Below, piece by piece: positions 39,809 to 51,046 of a DNA stretch of 64,000 nt. The notes under the pieces are model-generated. The model was not told where the DNA came from and made no database searches. It was given only the letters and a program-made list of their open reading frames with translations. The stretch covers positions 62,001-126,000 of the forward strand of contig QCNR01000001.1 in assembly GCA_003210075.1 (NCBI GenBank). Reading direction: 5' to 3'. This DNA is from Pelagibacteraceae bacterium AG-426-G09. GTDB taxonomy: Bacteria; Pseudomonadota; Alphaproteobacteria; Pelagibacterales; Pelagibacteraceae. Position numbers and translations under genes: made by a program. The first letter of the stretch is position 1. Every line of letters begins with the position of its first letter.

Positions 39809-41122
39809 TTAGTAATTGCTAAATTCTAAAGGTTTACCTTTTGGATTTCCAATTATTTTTCCATTCTTCATTTTCACTTCACCTCTTATAATTGTTGCTA
39901 CGGGAGTTCCTTTAAACTTATCTCCATTAAATGGAGACCATTTACATTTACTTTCAATATTTTCATTTTTAATTTCAATTATTTTATTCATATCAACAAT
40001 TGTAAAATCAGCATCATAACCTTCTTTGATAAATCCTTTATTTTTAATTCCGAAAATTTTAACAGGATTTTCGCAGACATAATTAATTAATTGTTTTAGC
40101 GTCAATCTTCCTTCATTTACATGGTTTAACATCACTGGGAGTATAGTTTGAACTCCTGGCATTCCTGATGGTGAATTAGGGTATTCTTTATCTTTGTTTA
40201 CCTTGAGGTGTGGAGCGTGATCAGAGCCTATTGTATCATTTAAATTATTTCTAACTGCATACCATAATCTATCATAATGGGATTTATCCCTTAATGGTGG
40301 ATTCATTTGAGCGTAAGTTCCAAGTCTATTGTAGCAATCAGGAGAATACATAGTTAAATGCTGGGGAGTAATCTCAAATGTTATATTTCCTTTATGTTGT
40401 GATAAAAAATCAATTTCCTCTTTCGTTGTAATATGAAGAACATGAGCTTTTTTGTTATAACGCTCAGCTATTTTTACAATTCTTCTTGTAGATGAAATTG
40501 CACATTCTACACTTCTCCAAACTGGATGGGTATGAACATCTCCTTTTTTGATCAATTTTTTATTTATATTTAAAATAGCTTCATCTTCAGAATGTACTGC
40601 AACAACTTTTGAACTATTTTGAAAAACTTTATCGATATCATTCTCTTCAGCAACTAGTAAATTGCCAGTTGATGAGCCTGCAAATAATTTGATACCACAA
40701 CATCCCTCTAAATCTTTCAAACTCGCTAGATCTTCAGAATTATCAGCTGTAGCTCCAAAATAAAAAGCATAATTGCAATACATTCTATTTTTTGCGAGAT
40801 CTAATTTTCTTTGAAACTCTTTCATGTTTGATGTAGGAGGATTTGTATTTGGCATCTCAAATACACTTGTTATGCCACCTACAATTGCTGCTCTACTGCC
40901 TGAATGAAGATCTTCTGTATCAGTTGACCCAGGTTCTCTAAAATGTGTCTGCGTATCTATACATCCTGGTAAAATAATTTGATCTTTAGCGCTTATTTCT
41001 TCTTTAGCTTTTTCTGAAATTTTACCTATATGCTGAATTTTTCCATCTTTTATAGCAACATCAAGATTTTTCAATTCACCATCGATGTAACATTGTCCAT
41101 TTTTGATTATTAGATCTAACAT
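39809..41122 (-). CDS. pyrC: Dihydroorotase (type I, amidohydrolase superfamily)
   Basis: LPGCIDTQTHFREPGSTDTEDLHSGSRAAIVGGITSVFEMPNTNP...IGSDHAPH. Confidence 0.9.
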   Translation of the reverse strand: MLDLIIKNGQCYIDGELKNLDVAIKDGKIQHIGKISEKAKEEISAKDQIILPGCIDTQTHFREPGSTDTEDLHSGSRAAIVGGITSVFEMPNTNPPTSNMKEFQRKLDLAKNRMYCNYAFYFGATADNSEDLASLKDLEGCCGIKLFAGSSTGNLLVAEENDIDKVFQNSSKVVAVHSEDEAILNINKKLIKKGDVHTHPVWRSVECAISSTRRIVKIAERYNKKAHVLHITTKEEIDFLSQHKGNITFEITPQHLTMYSPDCYNRLGTYAQMNPPLRDKSHYDRLWYAVRNNLNDTIGSDHAPHLKVNKDKEYPNSPSGMPGVQTILPVMLNHVNEGRLTLKQLINYVCENPVKIFGIKNKGFIKEGYDADFTIVDMNKIIEIKNENIESKCKWSPFNGDKFKGTPVATIIRGEVKMKNGKIIGNPKGKPLEFSNY

Positions 41123-41165
41123 TTGGTAAAAAAGTTACTATATTATATTTAATCGATAATCAATT

Positions 41166-42047
41166 ATGAAAAAAGAAAGTATTTATATTTTAGAGGATAG
41201 AGGAATTATTTATATTAATGGAGATGATACTTTCACATATTTACAAAATATAATTAGTAATGATCTAAAAAAAGTTTCAGATAGTCAGAGTTGTTTTTCA
41301 TATTTATTAACACCCCAAGGAAAGTACTTATTTGAATTTATTATTATTAAACACAAAAGTGGTTATTTTTTAGATTGTCCAAAATATCAAATGGAAAATC
41401 TCTACAAACAGTTAAACTTGTATAAATTACGTTCAAAAGTAGAAATTTCAAATCTATCAAATGAATTTGTAGTTGCTGCTCTTTCAAAGGAAAATTTTAC
41501 TGAATTTAATAAAAATAATAACTTGGGAGTAACTATTAAATTTAGAGAAGATCCTGTTATTTTAGATCCAAGATGTATTAAATTAGGTGCAAGAATAGTG
41601 ATAAACTTAGAAAAATTATACTTATCTGCAAAAAAATTAAATTTAAAAATTTCCAATATTGAGGAGTATTATCAGTTAAGTCACTCCCTTGGTATTCCAA
41701 ACTCAGATACAGAAAATTTTCAAAACAAAATATTTGGTTTAGAAACTAATTCAGAGGAATTAAATGCAATTGATTTTAAAAAAGGATGTTATGTTGGGCA
41801 AGAAAATACCTCTAGAATGAAACTTAAAGAAAAAATAAGCAGAAGAATATATCCTATTAAGATTATTGAAGGTCATATTGCTAATAATGAAGTGATTAAA
41901 ATAAATAATAGTGAAATAGGTAAAATAGTTAATAATTCCAAATTTTCATTTGGACTATTTAAATTTAAAGATCCTAACTTTAAATTGGATGAAATCTTTA
42001 ATACAGATAAAGCAAAAATTAAAGTTATAAAACCTTTTTGGTCTTAG
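41166..42047 (+). CDS. ygfZ: Folate-binding YgfZ/GcvT-like protein
   Basis: GDDTFTYLQNIISNDL...TPQGKYLFEFII...DFKKGCYVGQENTSRM. Confidence 0.92.
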   Translation: MKKESIYILEDRGIIYINGDDTFTYLQNIISNDLKKVSDSQSCFSYLLTPQGKYLFEFIIIKHKSGYFLDCPKYQMENLYKQLNLYKLRSKVEISNLSNEFVVAALSKENFTEFNKNNNLGVTIKFREDPVILDPRCIKLGARIVINLEKLYLSAKKLNLKISNIEEYYQLSHSLGIPNSDTENFQNKIFGLETNSEELNAIDFKKGCYVGQENTSRMKLKEKISRRIYPIKIIEGHIANNEVIKINNSEIGKIVNNSKFSFGLFKFKDPNFKLDEIFNTDKAKIKVIKPFWS

Positions 42048-42421
42048 TCTTTTGAAATAAATTTAGACAGGTTGGGTTTAAAATAATCTGGTCCCTTCAT
42101 AACTTTTCCATGCTCATTATAAATTGGTTTGCCATTATTATCTAATTTACTCATATTCGATTTTTGAACTTCATCAAAACATTTATCTAAATCAATTCCA
42201 AAAGCATGACCTGCTCCATAAGTAACATATAAAATATCTGTAAGAGCATCGGCTACTTCAAGAATATCATTTTCTCTCATTGCTTTATTCAATTCATCCA
42301 GTTCCTCTTTGATTAAATTAAGCCTAAGAGAATTAATTTTTTCACTTGAAAGTTCAGATTTTTTTTTAACTTCTTGCCCAAAGGTTCTCATAAATAAACC
42401 TACTTTTTCAAAATTAGTCAT
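42044..42421 (-). CDS. MazG/PRA-PH-like nucleotide pyrophosphohydrolase
   Basis: LIKEELDELNKAMRENDILEVADALTDILYVTYGAGHAFGIDL. Confidence 0.85.
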   Translation of the reverse strand: MTNFEKVGLFMRTFGQEVKKKSELSSEKINSLRLNLIKEELDELNKAMRENDILEVADALTDILYVTYGAGHAFGIDLDKCFDEVQKSNMSKLDNNGKPIYNEHGKVMKGPDYFKPNLSKFISKD

Positions 42422-42497
42422 TTTTTCTCCTTATTTTTTCAACTGCTAGGATTTTCAATTTTTTTAATGTATAACATTTAATACCTTTAATTATATT

Positions 42498-43886
42498 ATG
42501 AAAACTAGAAAAGAATACGATAGTATTGGAAAAATTAATGTTCCTGTGGATAAATATTGGGGTGCATCAACTCAAAGATCAAAAAAATATTTTGATATTG
42601 GAGAGTTCAAAGTAAGGCCAATATTAATCAAATCAATTGCAATTATTAAAAAATCAGCAGCAATCGTACATAAAAAAGAAAAACAAATAGATGCCAAAAT
42701 TGCAAATGCAATCATTAAAGCTTCAAATAATGTGATAAGCGGAAAGCTTAATGATCATTTCCCTTTAAAAGTTTGGCAAACTGGATCTGGAACTCAAACG
42801 AATATGAATGTTAATGAGGTTATTGCAAATAAAGCGATACAAATTTTAGGAGGAAAACTTGGATCAAAAAAACCTGTTCACCCAAATGACCACGTAAATA
42901 TGTCTCAATCTACAAATGATGTATTTCCGAGCGCAATGCATATTGCAATTGCTCTTGAGACTAGAGACAAATTATTACCTTCGCTTAAATTATTAAATAG
43001 AGAATTAAAGAAAAAAGTTTCACAATTTAGCAATATTGTCAAAGTTGGCAGAACACATCTTCAAGATGCTACTCCATTAACTTTAGGACAAGAATTTTCA
43101 GGATATCAGACTCAATTGGAAGATACCATTAATAGAATAACAAATACTTTAAAAGAAATAAACTTTCTTGCACAAGGGGGAACTGCTGTAGGGACGGGAA
43201 TTAACACAAAGAAAAAATTCGATATAAAAATATGTAAAGAAATAAGCAAGATAACCAAAATAAAATTCAAACCTGCTAGAAATAAATTTGCTGCACTTGC
43301 GGCGCATGATGCAATTGTCAGTTTTTCTGGTGCATTAAATACAGCTGCAGTTTGTCTTATGAAAATAGCTAATGATATAAGATATTTAGGATCAGGTCCA
43401 AGAGCTGGATATGGTGAATTAATAATTCCAGCTAACGAACCTGGTTCTTCAATTATGCCAGGAAAGGTAAATCCAACTCAATCAGAAGCGGTAACGATGG
43501 TTTGTGTAAAAGTTATAGGAAATCATACTGGAATAACAGTTGCAGGTTCACAAGGTCAATTTGAACTAAATGTTTTTAAACCTTTAATTGCACACAATAT
43601 ACTTCAATCAATAGATCTTTTGGCTGATAGTACAAATAATTTTGCAAAGTATTGCGTTAAAGGTATTAGACCAAACATAAAAAAAATGAAATATGACTTG
43701 GACAATTCATTAATGCTTGTTACAGCCTTAGCTCCAATAATTGGGTACGACAAAGCGGCAAAAATTGCAAAAGCAGCACTCAAAAATGGAACGACTTTAA
43801 AAGAAGAGGCAATAAAAAGTGGATTAATCAATGAGAAAGATTATTCAAAAATAGTAAATCCAAAAAAAATGATTAGTCCATCTTAA
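42498..43886 (+). CDS. fumC: Fumarate hydratase class II
   Basis: YWGASTQRS, HPNDHVNMSQSTNDVFPSAMH, GSSIMPGKVNPTQSEAVTMVC. Confidence 0.97.
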   Translation: MKTRKEYDSIGKINVPVDKYWGASTQRSKKYFDIGEFKVRPILIKSIAIIKKSAAIVHKKEKQIDAKIANAIIKASNNVISGKLNDHFPLKVWQTGSGTQTNMNVNEVIANKAIQILGGKLGSKKPVHPNDHVNMSQSTNDVFPSAMHIAIALETRDKLLPSLKLLNRELKKKVSQFSNIVKVGRTHLQDATPLTLGQEFSGYQTQLEDTINRITNTLKEINFLAQGGTAVGTGINTKKKFDIKICKEISKITKIKFKPARNKFAALAAHDAIVSFSGALNTAAVCLMKIANDIRYLGSGPRAGYGELIIPANEPGSSIMPGKVNPTQSEAVTMVCVKVIGNHTGITVAGSQGQFELNVFKPLIAHNILQSIDLLADSTNNFAKYCVKGIRPNIKKMKYDLDNSLMLVTALAPIIGYDKAAKIAKAALKNGTTLKEEAIKSGLINEKDYSKIVNPKKMISPS

Positions 43887-45276
43887 AAACATTTTCATCA
43901 ATTAATAAATTTTTTAATTGTTGTAGATTATTGAATTGATAAAATTCTGTATTATTTGTCAAACCATCACTAGATACATTTGATAAAAAATGTTTATTTG
44001 TGTTGGAGTTATATTGATATGTAAAATAAATATTATTATTTAAAATTTTATTTCTTCTATATTTAAATAAAAATCTATTAAATTTCTCTTCATCAATTAC
44101 ATTTATCTTAATTTTCATCTGTAGAACTTGATCAATTTCATTTAAATATTCATAGTCAATTATTTCTAACTTTGCAAAATCAGATAAATTAAATAAATTT
44201 TTATCAACGTTAAGGTATGTATCAGCAAAGTGAAGATTTAACAATCCTGATTGAAGAGTTTTGTTATCAATATCTTTAAAATTTATTTTTAAATTACCTG
44301 AGAGATTTTCGTATTTTAACTTTTTGTTAATAAAAATTGTATATAAAATTTTTTCTATATCAACTAAATCAATTTTTTTATGATCATACACCAAGTTAAA
44401 ATAAAAAGGTTTAAAATTAATAAGACCATTTAAATTGAAATCAGTATTTTTAGAATTCTTCTCTATAAATTTTATGCTGTTTTTTATTATTTCATAATTA
44501 ACAATATTTTTTTTAGTTAGAAATCTGATCGTAAAAGTACCTTCTTGTAAAAATTCCTTTGAATTCTTTTTTTCAATCAATTGATTTTCTAAAATAATAT
44601 TTGGATTTTTTAATTCAATATTAACATTTTGTATATTTGGAAAATTATAATCAATTAAATATTTAAATTCATAGTCTGAGTCAAATATGTTACCTTCTAT
44701 CTTTAAAATCTTTTTACTATTTACAAAGTCGATTTTGTAATTAAAATTTTTTATTTTTGACAATAAGATTATCTCATCGTTTTTATCTCTAAAAAAAATA
44801 GTACTTTTTTTTATTAAAAATTTTTTTACAATATTTTTTTTTAAGTTTTGTATAAAATTTTTTAACGATAAATCATTTAGATATAAATTTGCTTTATTAA
44901 CCTCTACTCTATCTATTTTAAAATTTTCATTTTTGTATAAATCTATTATTGAAATAAATACTTTAATATTTTCAAGTTTAGACACTACCTTAGTTTCATT
45001 TTCTCTAATTTTTAGGTCTGCTTTTTTTATTAATAGATGGGGAGATGGGATAAATCTAAAACTAATTTTCTCTAAATTCTCTATTTTTATTTTAAAATCT
45101 TTGTTAATTGTATTTTCGATTATTTGGTTGTATTTTTTATAATCATAAAATGTTGGTATTGAAAAAAAAATAGCTGTGCCAAAAAAGATTATAAAAAAAA
45201 TTAAAACAAGGTGAAAAGGATCTTGTTCTTTAAAAAAATTACTTTTAAAAGGTATTTTAAATGAGTCTTTTTTCAT
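43873..45276 (-). CDS. AsmA-like inner-membrane-anchored protein
   Basis: 467 aa, one N-terminal TM then beta-rich LENIKVFISIIDLYKNENFKIDRVEVNKANLYL; weak family call. Confidence 0.5.
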   Translation of the reverse strand: MKKDSFKIPFKSNFFKEQDPFHLVLIFFIIFFGTAIFFSIPTFYDYKKYNQIIENTINKDFKIKIENLEKISFRFIPSPHLLIKKADLKIRENETKVVSKLENIKVFISIIDLYKNENFKIDRVEVNKANLYLNDLSLKNFIQNLKKNIVKKFLIKKSTIFFRDKNDEIILLSKIKNFNYKIDFVNSKKILKIEGNIFDSDYEFKYLIDYNFPNIQNVNIELKNPNIILENQLIEKKNSKEFLQEGTFTIRFLTKKNIVNYEIIKNSIKFIEKNSKNTDFNLNGLINFKPFYFNLVYDHKKIDLVDIEKILYTIFINKKLKYENLSGNLKINFKDIDNKTLQSGLLNLHFADTYLNVDKNLFNLSDFAKLEIIDYEYLNEIDQVLQMKIKINVIDEEKFNRFLFKYRRNKILNNNIYFTYQYNSNTNKHFLSNVSSDGLTNNTEFYQFNNLQQLKNLLIDENVFKMD

Positions 45277-45311
45277 TATTATAAAAAGTACTTATACAAC
45301 TTAAATTTGAA

Positions 45312-47339
45312 ATGTTAAATTTTGATTACTTAAATAATTTAAACGAAAAGCAAAAAGAAGCTGTAACTTGTTTAAATGGACCCTTATTAATAGTAGCTGG
45401 GGCTGGATCGGGAAAAACTAAGGTATTAACTTCTAGGATTTGTCACATTGTTTTATCGAACAAGGCGACCCCGAATGAAATTTTAGCAGTAACCTTTACA
45501 AATAAAGCTGCGAATGAAATGCTCAGTAGAATTCTCTTTAATTTAAAGAAAAAAAAATTTGGTATGCCATGGGTTGGAACTTTTCATTCAATATGTGTAA
45601 AAATTTTAAGAAAACATGCTAAAGCTGCAGATTTAAATTATAATTTTACAATTCTAGATCAAGATGATCAAAAAAAATTAATTAAAAATATCTGTAAAGC
45701 AGAAAATATTGACATCAAAAAAATATCTCCAAACTATATTCTCAATGTTATTGAGAAATGGAAAAATAAAGGTTGGTATCCTGAGGATGTTATTCTTAAA
45801 AAAAGTGAAAAACTAGAGTCTTCCTTTCTTAAAATATATAAAATTTATCAAACAAAATTAATCGATCTAAACGCTTGTGATTTTAATGATTTAATACTTC
45901 ATTGTATAAAAATTTTTGAAAAAAATCCCGATATTACAAAAATGTATTCAAGAAATTTTAAATATATATTAGTTGATGAGTATCAAGATACAAATTTTAT
46001 ACAAAGTAAATGGTTAAATTTATTATCAAAAGAAAATAATAATATTTGTTGTGTAGGTGATGATGATCAATCAATTTATAGTTGGAGAGGGGCTGAAATT
46101 AAAAATTTTTTAGAATTTGACAAAATGTACCAAAATACAAAAATAATAAGACTAGAAAAAAATTATAGATCAACACAAAATATTTTAACTGTAGCTTCTG
46201 GTCTTATTTCTAATAATGAAAATAGAGTAGGAAAAAATCTTTTCACAGATGGAGAGGAAGGGGAAAATGTTTATCTAGACAGTTATAGAAGCGGGAAAGA
46301 TGAAGCTATAGGTATTGGTGAAAAAATTGAAAAATTAAAAAAAAAATTTAAGTTAAATAATATTACTATATTAGTAAGGGCAATATTTCAGACACGTGAA
46401 TTTGAAGAACGTTTTCTTAAAATTGGATTACCTTATAGAATTATTGGAGGTATTAAATTCTACGAAAGAGCAGAAATAAAAGATTGTATTGCTTACTTAA
46501 GAATTGTGTATCAAACTAAAGATGACTTATCATTTGAGAGAATTATTAATGTCCCAAAAAGATCAATTGGCGAAACTACTATTAAAACAATTTACGATTT
46601 TTGTAAGAAAAATAATTTATCACTTGAGGATGGTGCTAAAAAAATGATTGAACTTAATATGATTAAACCAAAGCCTAAATTAGGATTAAATTCAATTTTA
46701 AGTCTTCTACAGAAATGGAGATTTGATCATAGAAAAAAAGTTAATCACGTAAAATTACTTCAAATAATTTTGGATGAGTCTGGATATAGTCAAATGCTTA
46801 AAGATAAAAAAGATCTAGAAAATGAAAATAGACTTGAAAATATAAAAGAACTTTTAAATGCAATGAAAGAATTTGATAATATTGAAAGTTTTTTAGAACA
46901 TGTCGCTTTAGCTACTTCGATAGATCAAGATTGGGAGGGTCAAAAAGTAAATTTAATGACAATGCATTCTTCTAAAGGATTAGAGTTTGATGTAGTATTT
47001 TTACCAGGATGGGAAGAAGGATTGTTTCCACATCAAAAATCAATGGAGGAGAAAGGTCAAAGTGGATTAGAAGAGGAAAGAAGATTGGCTTATGTTGGTA
47101 TAACGCGTGCAAAAAAGATAGCATATATCTCTTTTTCCATGAACAGATTTTATCAAGGAGATTGGATAGACAGTATATCATCTAGATTCATTGACGAGTT
47201 ACCAGAAAAAAATGTTGAAAAAAATAATCAATTTTTAAAGGATGAAAGTGATGATTTTGAATTTAATCAAGATATAGATTATGAAAATGAAATAAAGAGC
47301 CCTGGATGGCTTAGATATCAAAAAAGAATTAAACAATGA
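45312..47339 (+). CDS. uvrD: UvrD/PcrA family superfamily I DNA helicase
   Basis: LNEKQKEAVTCLNGPLLIVAGAGSGKTKVL...AVTFTNKAANEM...VDEYQDTN...GDDDQSIYSWRGA...MTMHSSKGLEFDVVFLPGWEEG. Confidence 0.96.
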   Translation: MLNFDYLNNLNEKQKEAVTCLNGPLLIVAGAGSGKTKVLTSRICHIVLSNKATPNEILAVTFTNKAANEMLSRILFNLKKKKFGMPWVGTFHSICVKILRKHAKAADLNYNFTILDQDDQKKLIKNICKAENIDIKKISPNYILNVIEKWKNKGWYPEDVILKKSEKLESSFLKIYKIYQTKLIDLNACDFNDLILHCIKIFEKNPDITKMYSRNFKYILVDEYQDTNFIQSKWLNLLSKENNNICCVGDDDQSIYSWRGAEIKNFLEFDKMYQNTKIIRLEKNYRSTQNILTVASGLISNNENRVGKNLFTDGEEGENVYLDSYRSGKDEAIGIGEKIEKLKKKFKLNNITILVRAIFQTREFEERFLKIGLPYRIIGGIKFYERAEIKDCIAYLRIVYQTKDDLSFERIINVPKRSIGETTIKTIYDFCKKNNLSLEDGAKKMIELNMIKPKPKLGLNSILSLLQKWRFDHRKKVNHVKLLQIILDESGYSQMLKDKKDLENENRLENIKELLNAMKEFDNIESFLEHVALATSIDQDWEGQKVNLMTMHSSKGLEFDVVFLPGWEEGLFPHQKSMEEKGQSGLEEERRLAYVGITRAKKIAYISFSMNRFYQGDWIDSISSRFIDELPEKNVEKNNQFLKDESDDFEFNQDIDYENEIKSPGWLRYQKRIKQ

Positions 47340-49033
47340 AAACATATTTAAAAATTAAAAAGTATTTAAAATCATATGAACTAGATGCTTACATTGTGCC
47401 TAAAAATGACGAATTTTTCAGTGAATATGCCTATCCAAATAGGCTTAAGACTATTTCTAATTTTTCAGGATCTGCAGGTTTTTGTATAATTACAAAATCA
47501 TTGAATTATCTATTTGTTGATGGAAGATATTTAATTCAAAGCAAAATGGAGAGTGGAAAATATTTTAAAATTATTGAAATTCCATACATTTTTCCAAAAG
47601 ATATTTTAAATTATAAACGGATTAATAAAATAGGATACGATCCTAAGTTATTTACATCTCCAACATTAAATAAATATTTTGGGTATAAATACCACCTAAT
47701 ACCGATTAAAAAAAATTTAGTTGATTGTATTTATTCTGAAAAAGAAAAAAAAATAGATCTTTTCTATAAACTAGAAGACAAAATTGTAGGCGAAAGTATT
47801 AAATCAAAACTTAATAGACTGCATAAAATTTTAAAAAAAAATAAATCAGATAGTATATTTATTTCTGCACCAGAAAATGTTGCTTGGTTGCTAAATATTA
47901 GAGGAAGGGATAATCCAAATAGTCCAATTCCAAATGCTAGATTAATAATTGATAAAGAAAAAAATATTTTTTGTTTTTGTGATTTAAAAAAAATAAATAA
48001 AATAAAAAAAATAAAATATAAAAAGGTAAAATTTCATAAATTTGAAGAAATATACGAGATTTTATCAAAGTTAAATTCATCTTTATTTACAATAGATGGT
48101 TTGACCTGTTCAATTTTTTACCAAAGTTTAATAGAATCAAGATTTAAAATTTCAAATTTTGAGGATCCAATTTATCATCTAAAATCTATTAAAAACAAAA
48201 TCGAAATAGAAAATATGAAAAAAGCTCATATAAAAGATGGTGTTGCTTTAACCAAATTTCTATTTTGGATTAAACAAGAGAAAAATTTTGGTTTTGACGA
48301 ATTGACTTTGGAAAAAAAGTTAGAAAAATTTAGAAAGCAAAATAAAGATTATATTTATCCAAGTTTTAATACAATTGCTGGATCGGGGCCCAATAGTGCA
48401 ATAATACACTACAGGTCCTCGAAAAAAACAAATAGGAAAATTAAAAAGGATGATATCTTCCTATGTGACTCTGGTGGGCAGTACAAGTATGGAACAACAG
48501 ATGTGACCAGAACTGTGTGTTTTAAGAAACCTTCAGAAAGAATAAAAAATATATTTACAAGAGTGCTTAAGGGCCACATAGCCGTTGCTACAAATAATTT
48601 AAATAAAATAAAAAAAGGAAATTTAATCGACAAAAAAGCAAGAGAGTCTTTGAACAAAGTTAATTTAGATTATGGCCATGGAACAGGTCATGGAGTTGGT
48701 TTTTTTTCGAATGTTCACGAAGGACCTCAAGCTTTATCAAAATTTAATTCACTAGAATTAAAAGAAGGAATGATTGTAAGTAATGAGCCAGGATATTATG
48801 AAGAAGGTAAATTTGGAATAAGAATTGAGAATTTGGTTTATGTTGATAAAATAAAAAATAAATTAGTGTTTAAAAATCTCACAATGGCACCAATAGATGA
48901 TGATTTAATAAATGAAAAATTATTAACAAAAAATGAAAAAAACTATTTATTAAAATATAAGTTAGAGATTTATAATAATATTTCTAAATTTTTAGGAAAA
49001 AATGAAAAAAATTGGTTACTTAAATCAATTTAA
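47336..49033 (+). CDS. pepP: Xaa-Pro aminopeptidase (M24)
   Basis: 565 aa; DIFLCDSGGQYKYGTTDVTRTVCF, GHGTGHGVGFFSNVHEGPQ, SNEPGYYEEGKFGIRIENL. Confidence 0.92.
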   Translation: MKTYLKIKKYLKSYELDAYIVPKNDEFFSEYAYPNRLKTISNFSGSAGFCIITKSLNYLFVDGRYLIQSKMESGKYFKIIEIPYIFPKDILNYKRINKIGYDPKLFTSPTLNKYFGYKYHLIPIKKNLVDCIYSEKEKKIDLFYKLEDKIVGESIKSKLNRLHKILKKNKSDSIFISAPENVAWLLNIRGRDNPNSPIPNARLIIDKEKNIFCFCDLKKINKIKKIKYKKVKFHKFEEIYEILSKLNSSLFTIDGLTCSIFYQSLIESRFKISNFEDPIYHLKSIKNKIEIENMKKAHIKDGVALTKFLFWIKQEKNFGFDELTLEKKLEKFRKQNKDYIYPSFNTIAGSGPNSAIIHYRSSKKTNRKIKKDDIFLCDSGGQYKYGTTDVTRTVCFKKPSERIKNIFTRVLKGHIAVATNNLNKIKKGNLIDKKARESLNKVNLDYGHGTGHGVGFFSNVHEGPQALSKFNSLELKEGMIVSNEPGYYEEGKFGIRIENLVYVDKIKNKLVFKNLTMAPIDDDLINEKLLTKNEKNYLLKYKLEIYNNISKFLGKNEKNWLLKSI

Positions 49034-51046
49034 TAGATTAATTAATTCGGTCTGATTTATAATTTTAACACCCAAATCTTTAGCCTGATTTACTTTTTTT
49101 GAGGTTGGTTTATCTCCAACTATTAAATAGTCTAGTTTTTTGCTTACAGAGCTTAATATCCTCCCAGAATTTTTTTCAATAACAGACTTGGCCTCTGCCC
49201 TGCTCATTTTTATTAATTTTCCTGTAATCAAGAAAGTCAGATTTTTAAGTTTTCCAGAATCATTTGTAATTTCATTTTGTATATTTAAATAATTAGAAAG
49301 ATCTCTAACAATATTTAAATTTTCTTTAATTGAAAAAAATTTTTTGATTGATGTAATTTGTATTTCTCCTATGCCATCTATATTTGTAAATGAGTTAAAA
49401 TCGTAATTTTTGTCAATTTTAATAAAATTTTTTATATTTTGCAGATGTTTGGCAATTAACTTTGCATTCTCTTGTCCTATGTGTCTAATGCCTAATGCAA
49501 ATATAAATTTATTAAGATAAATTTTTTTTGACTTATCAATTGAATATTTAAGGTTTAAAACTGATTGATTTCCCCATCCATCTAAATTTTCAATTTTTTT
49601 AAAATCCAGTTTAAAAATATCTTGTGGATATCTAATAAAATTTTTTTCCCAAAATTTTTCAACAACTTTTTTCCCAAGCCCATCAATATTAAGTGCCTCT
49701 TTTGATACAAAATGTTTAATTTTTTCTATTGCAATTTTTTCGCATGAAAATCCTTCTGATGAACATCTTTTTACTGCATCAAATTTCTTTGTTTGATTAT
49801 TAAATTCTTTTTCAACCTTTGAACCGCATGATGGACATTTGTCAGGAAATTTAAATTTTAAATTATTAGAAGATCGCTTTGATAAATCGACAGAAATTAC
49901 ATGTGGAATTACATCTCCTGCTCTTTCAATTTTTACTATATCTCCAACTCTTATATCTTTTTTTTTAATCTCATCTTCATTATGAAGTGTGGCATTTGAA
50001 ACTATTACACCGCCAATATTAACTGGTTTAACTTTTGCAACGGGGGTTAATGCACCTGTTCTTCCAACTTGAATTTCAATGTTTAAAATTTTAGAAAAAG
50101 ATGACGCAGCAGAAAATTTATGCGCTGCCGCCCATCTTGGAGCATTTCCAACAAAGCCTAACCTTTTTTGAAGTTTAAGATCATTTATTTTATAAACTAA
50201 TCCATCTACATCGTAATCTAATTCATATCTTTTTGCCTCGAAGCTTTGGTGATTTTTTATTAGATGGTCAACATTTGAAATAACACAATTATACTTGCTT
50301 GTTTTGAAACCCCATTTTTTTAAATAACTTAAAAATTCTGCTTGCTTATTGAATTTATTATTTTCAAATAAACCAAAAGTATACGCAATAAACATTAATG
50401 GTATTTTTTTTGTTTCAGCAGATTCTTTCTGTCTTAATGAACCAGAGGCAGCGTTTCTCGGGTTTGCAAATTTTTCTTTAAGACTTTCAAAATCATTTTT
50501 TTTTATATAAACCTCGCCTCTAATCTCTATATTTGATGGAAAATCTTTTGAGGTAATATTTTTTGGAATATCTTTTATTGTTTTTAAATTTTCTGTAATT
50601 ACTTCACCTTCATATCCATCTCCTCTGGACAGACCTAAAACTAAAACCCCGTTTTTGTAAGTTAAGGATGCAGATATACCATCTATCTTCGGCTCAACAC
50701 TATATTCAAAAGAATGTCTATCGCTTAGATCTAAATAATTTTTCATTTTTTTTTCAAAGTTAATTAAATCCTCTTTATTAAAAACATTAGATAGAGAAAG
50801 CATTGGGACCATATGTTTTTGTTTCTGAAAATTTTTTGATGGTTTAAAACCTACTTTTTTGGAAGGTGAATTTTTATGATTTAAAAAAATATATTGTTTT
50901 TCTAAATTTAGTATACTTCGTTTAAGCTCGTCATATTCTTTATCTGAAATTTTTGGTTTATCTTTGGAATAATAAAGTTCATCATTTTTTATAAGTTTAT
51001 TGATTTTGTCTAAATAGAATTTCTTGATCGAAACTTTGTTCACCAT
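49025..51046 (-). CDS. ligA: NAD-dependent DNA ligase
   Basis: YYSKDKPKISDKEYDEL..., EPKIDGISASLTYKNG, C-terminal BRCT LTFLITGKLIKMSRAEAKSVIEKNSGRI. Confidence 0.97.
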   Translation of the reverse strand: MVNKVSIKKFYLDKINKLIKNDELYYSKDKPKISDKEYDELKRSILNLEKQYIFLNHKNSPSKKVGFKPSKNFQKQKHMVPMLSLSNVFNKEDLINFEKKMKNYLDLSDRHSFEYSVEPKIDGISASLTYKNGVLVLGLSRGDGYEGEVITENLKTIKDIPKNITSKDFPSNIEIRGEVYIKKNDFESLKEKFANPRNAASGSLRQKESAETKKIPLMFIAYTFGLFENNKFNKQAEFLSYLKKWGFKTSKYNCVISNVDHLIKNHQSFEAKRYELDYDVDGLVYKINDLKLQKRLGFVGNAPRWAAAHKFSAASSFSKILNIEIQVGRTGALTPVAKVKPVNIGGVIVSNATLHNEDEIKKKDIRVGDIVKIERAGDVIPHVISVDLSKRSSNNLKFKFPDKCPSCGSKVEKEFNNQTKKFDAVKRCSSEGFSCEKIAIEKIKHFVSKEALNIDGLGKKVVEKFWEKNFIRYPQDIFKLDFKKIENLDGWGNQSVLNLKYSIDKSKKIYLNKFIFALGIRHIGQENAKLIAKHLQNIKNFIKIDKNYDFNSFTNIDGIGEIQITSIKKFFSIKENLNIVRDLSNYLNIQNEITNDSGKLKNLTFLITGKLIKMSRAEAKSVIEKNSGRILSSVSKKLDYLIVGDKPTSKKVNQAKDLGVKIINQTELINLLN

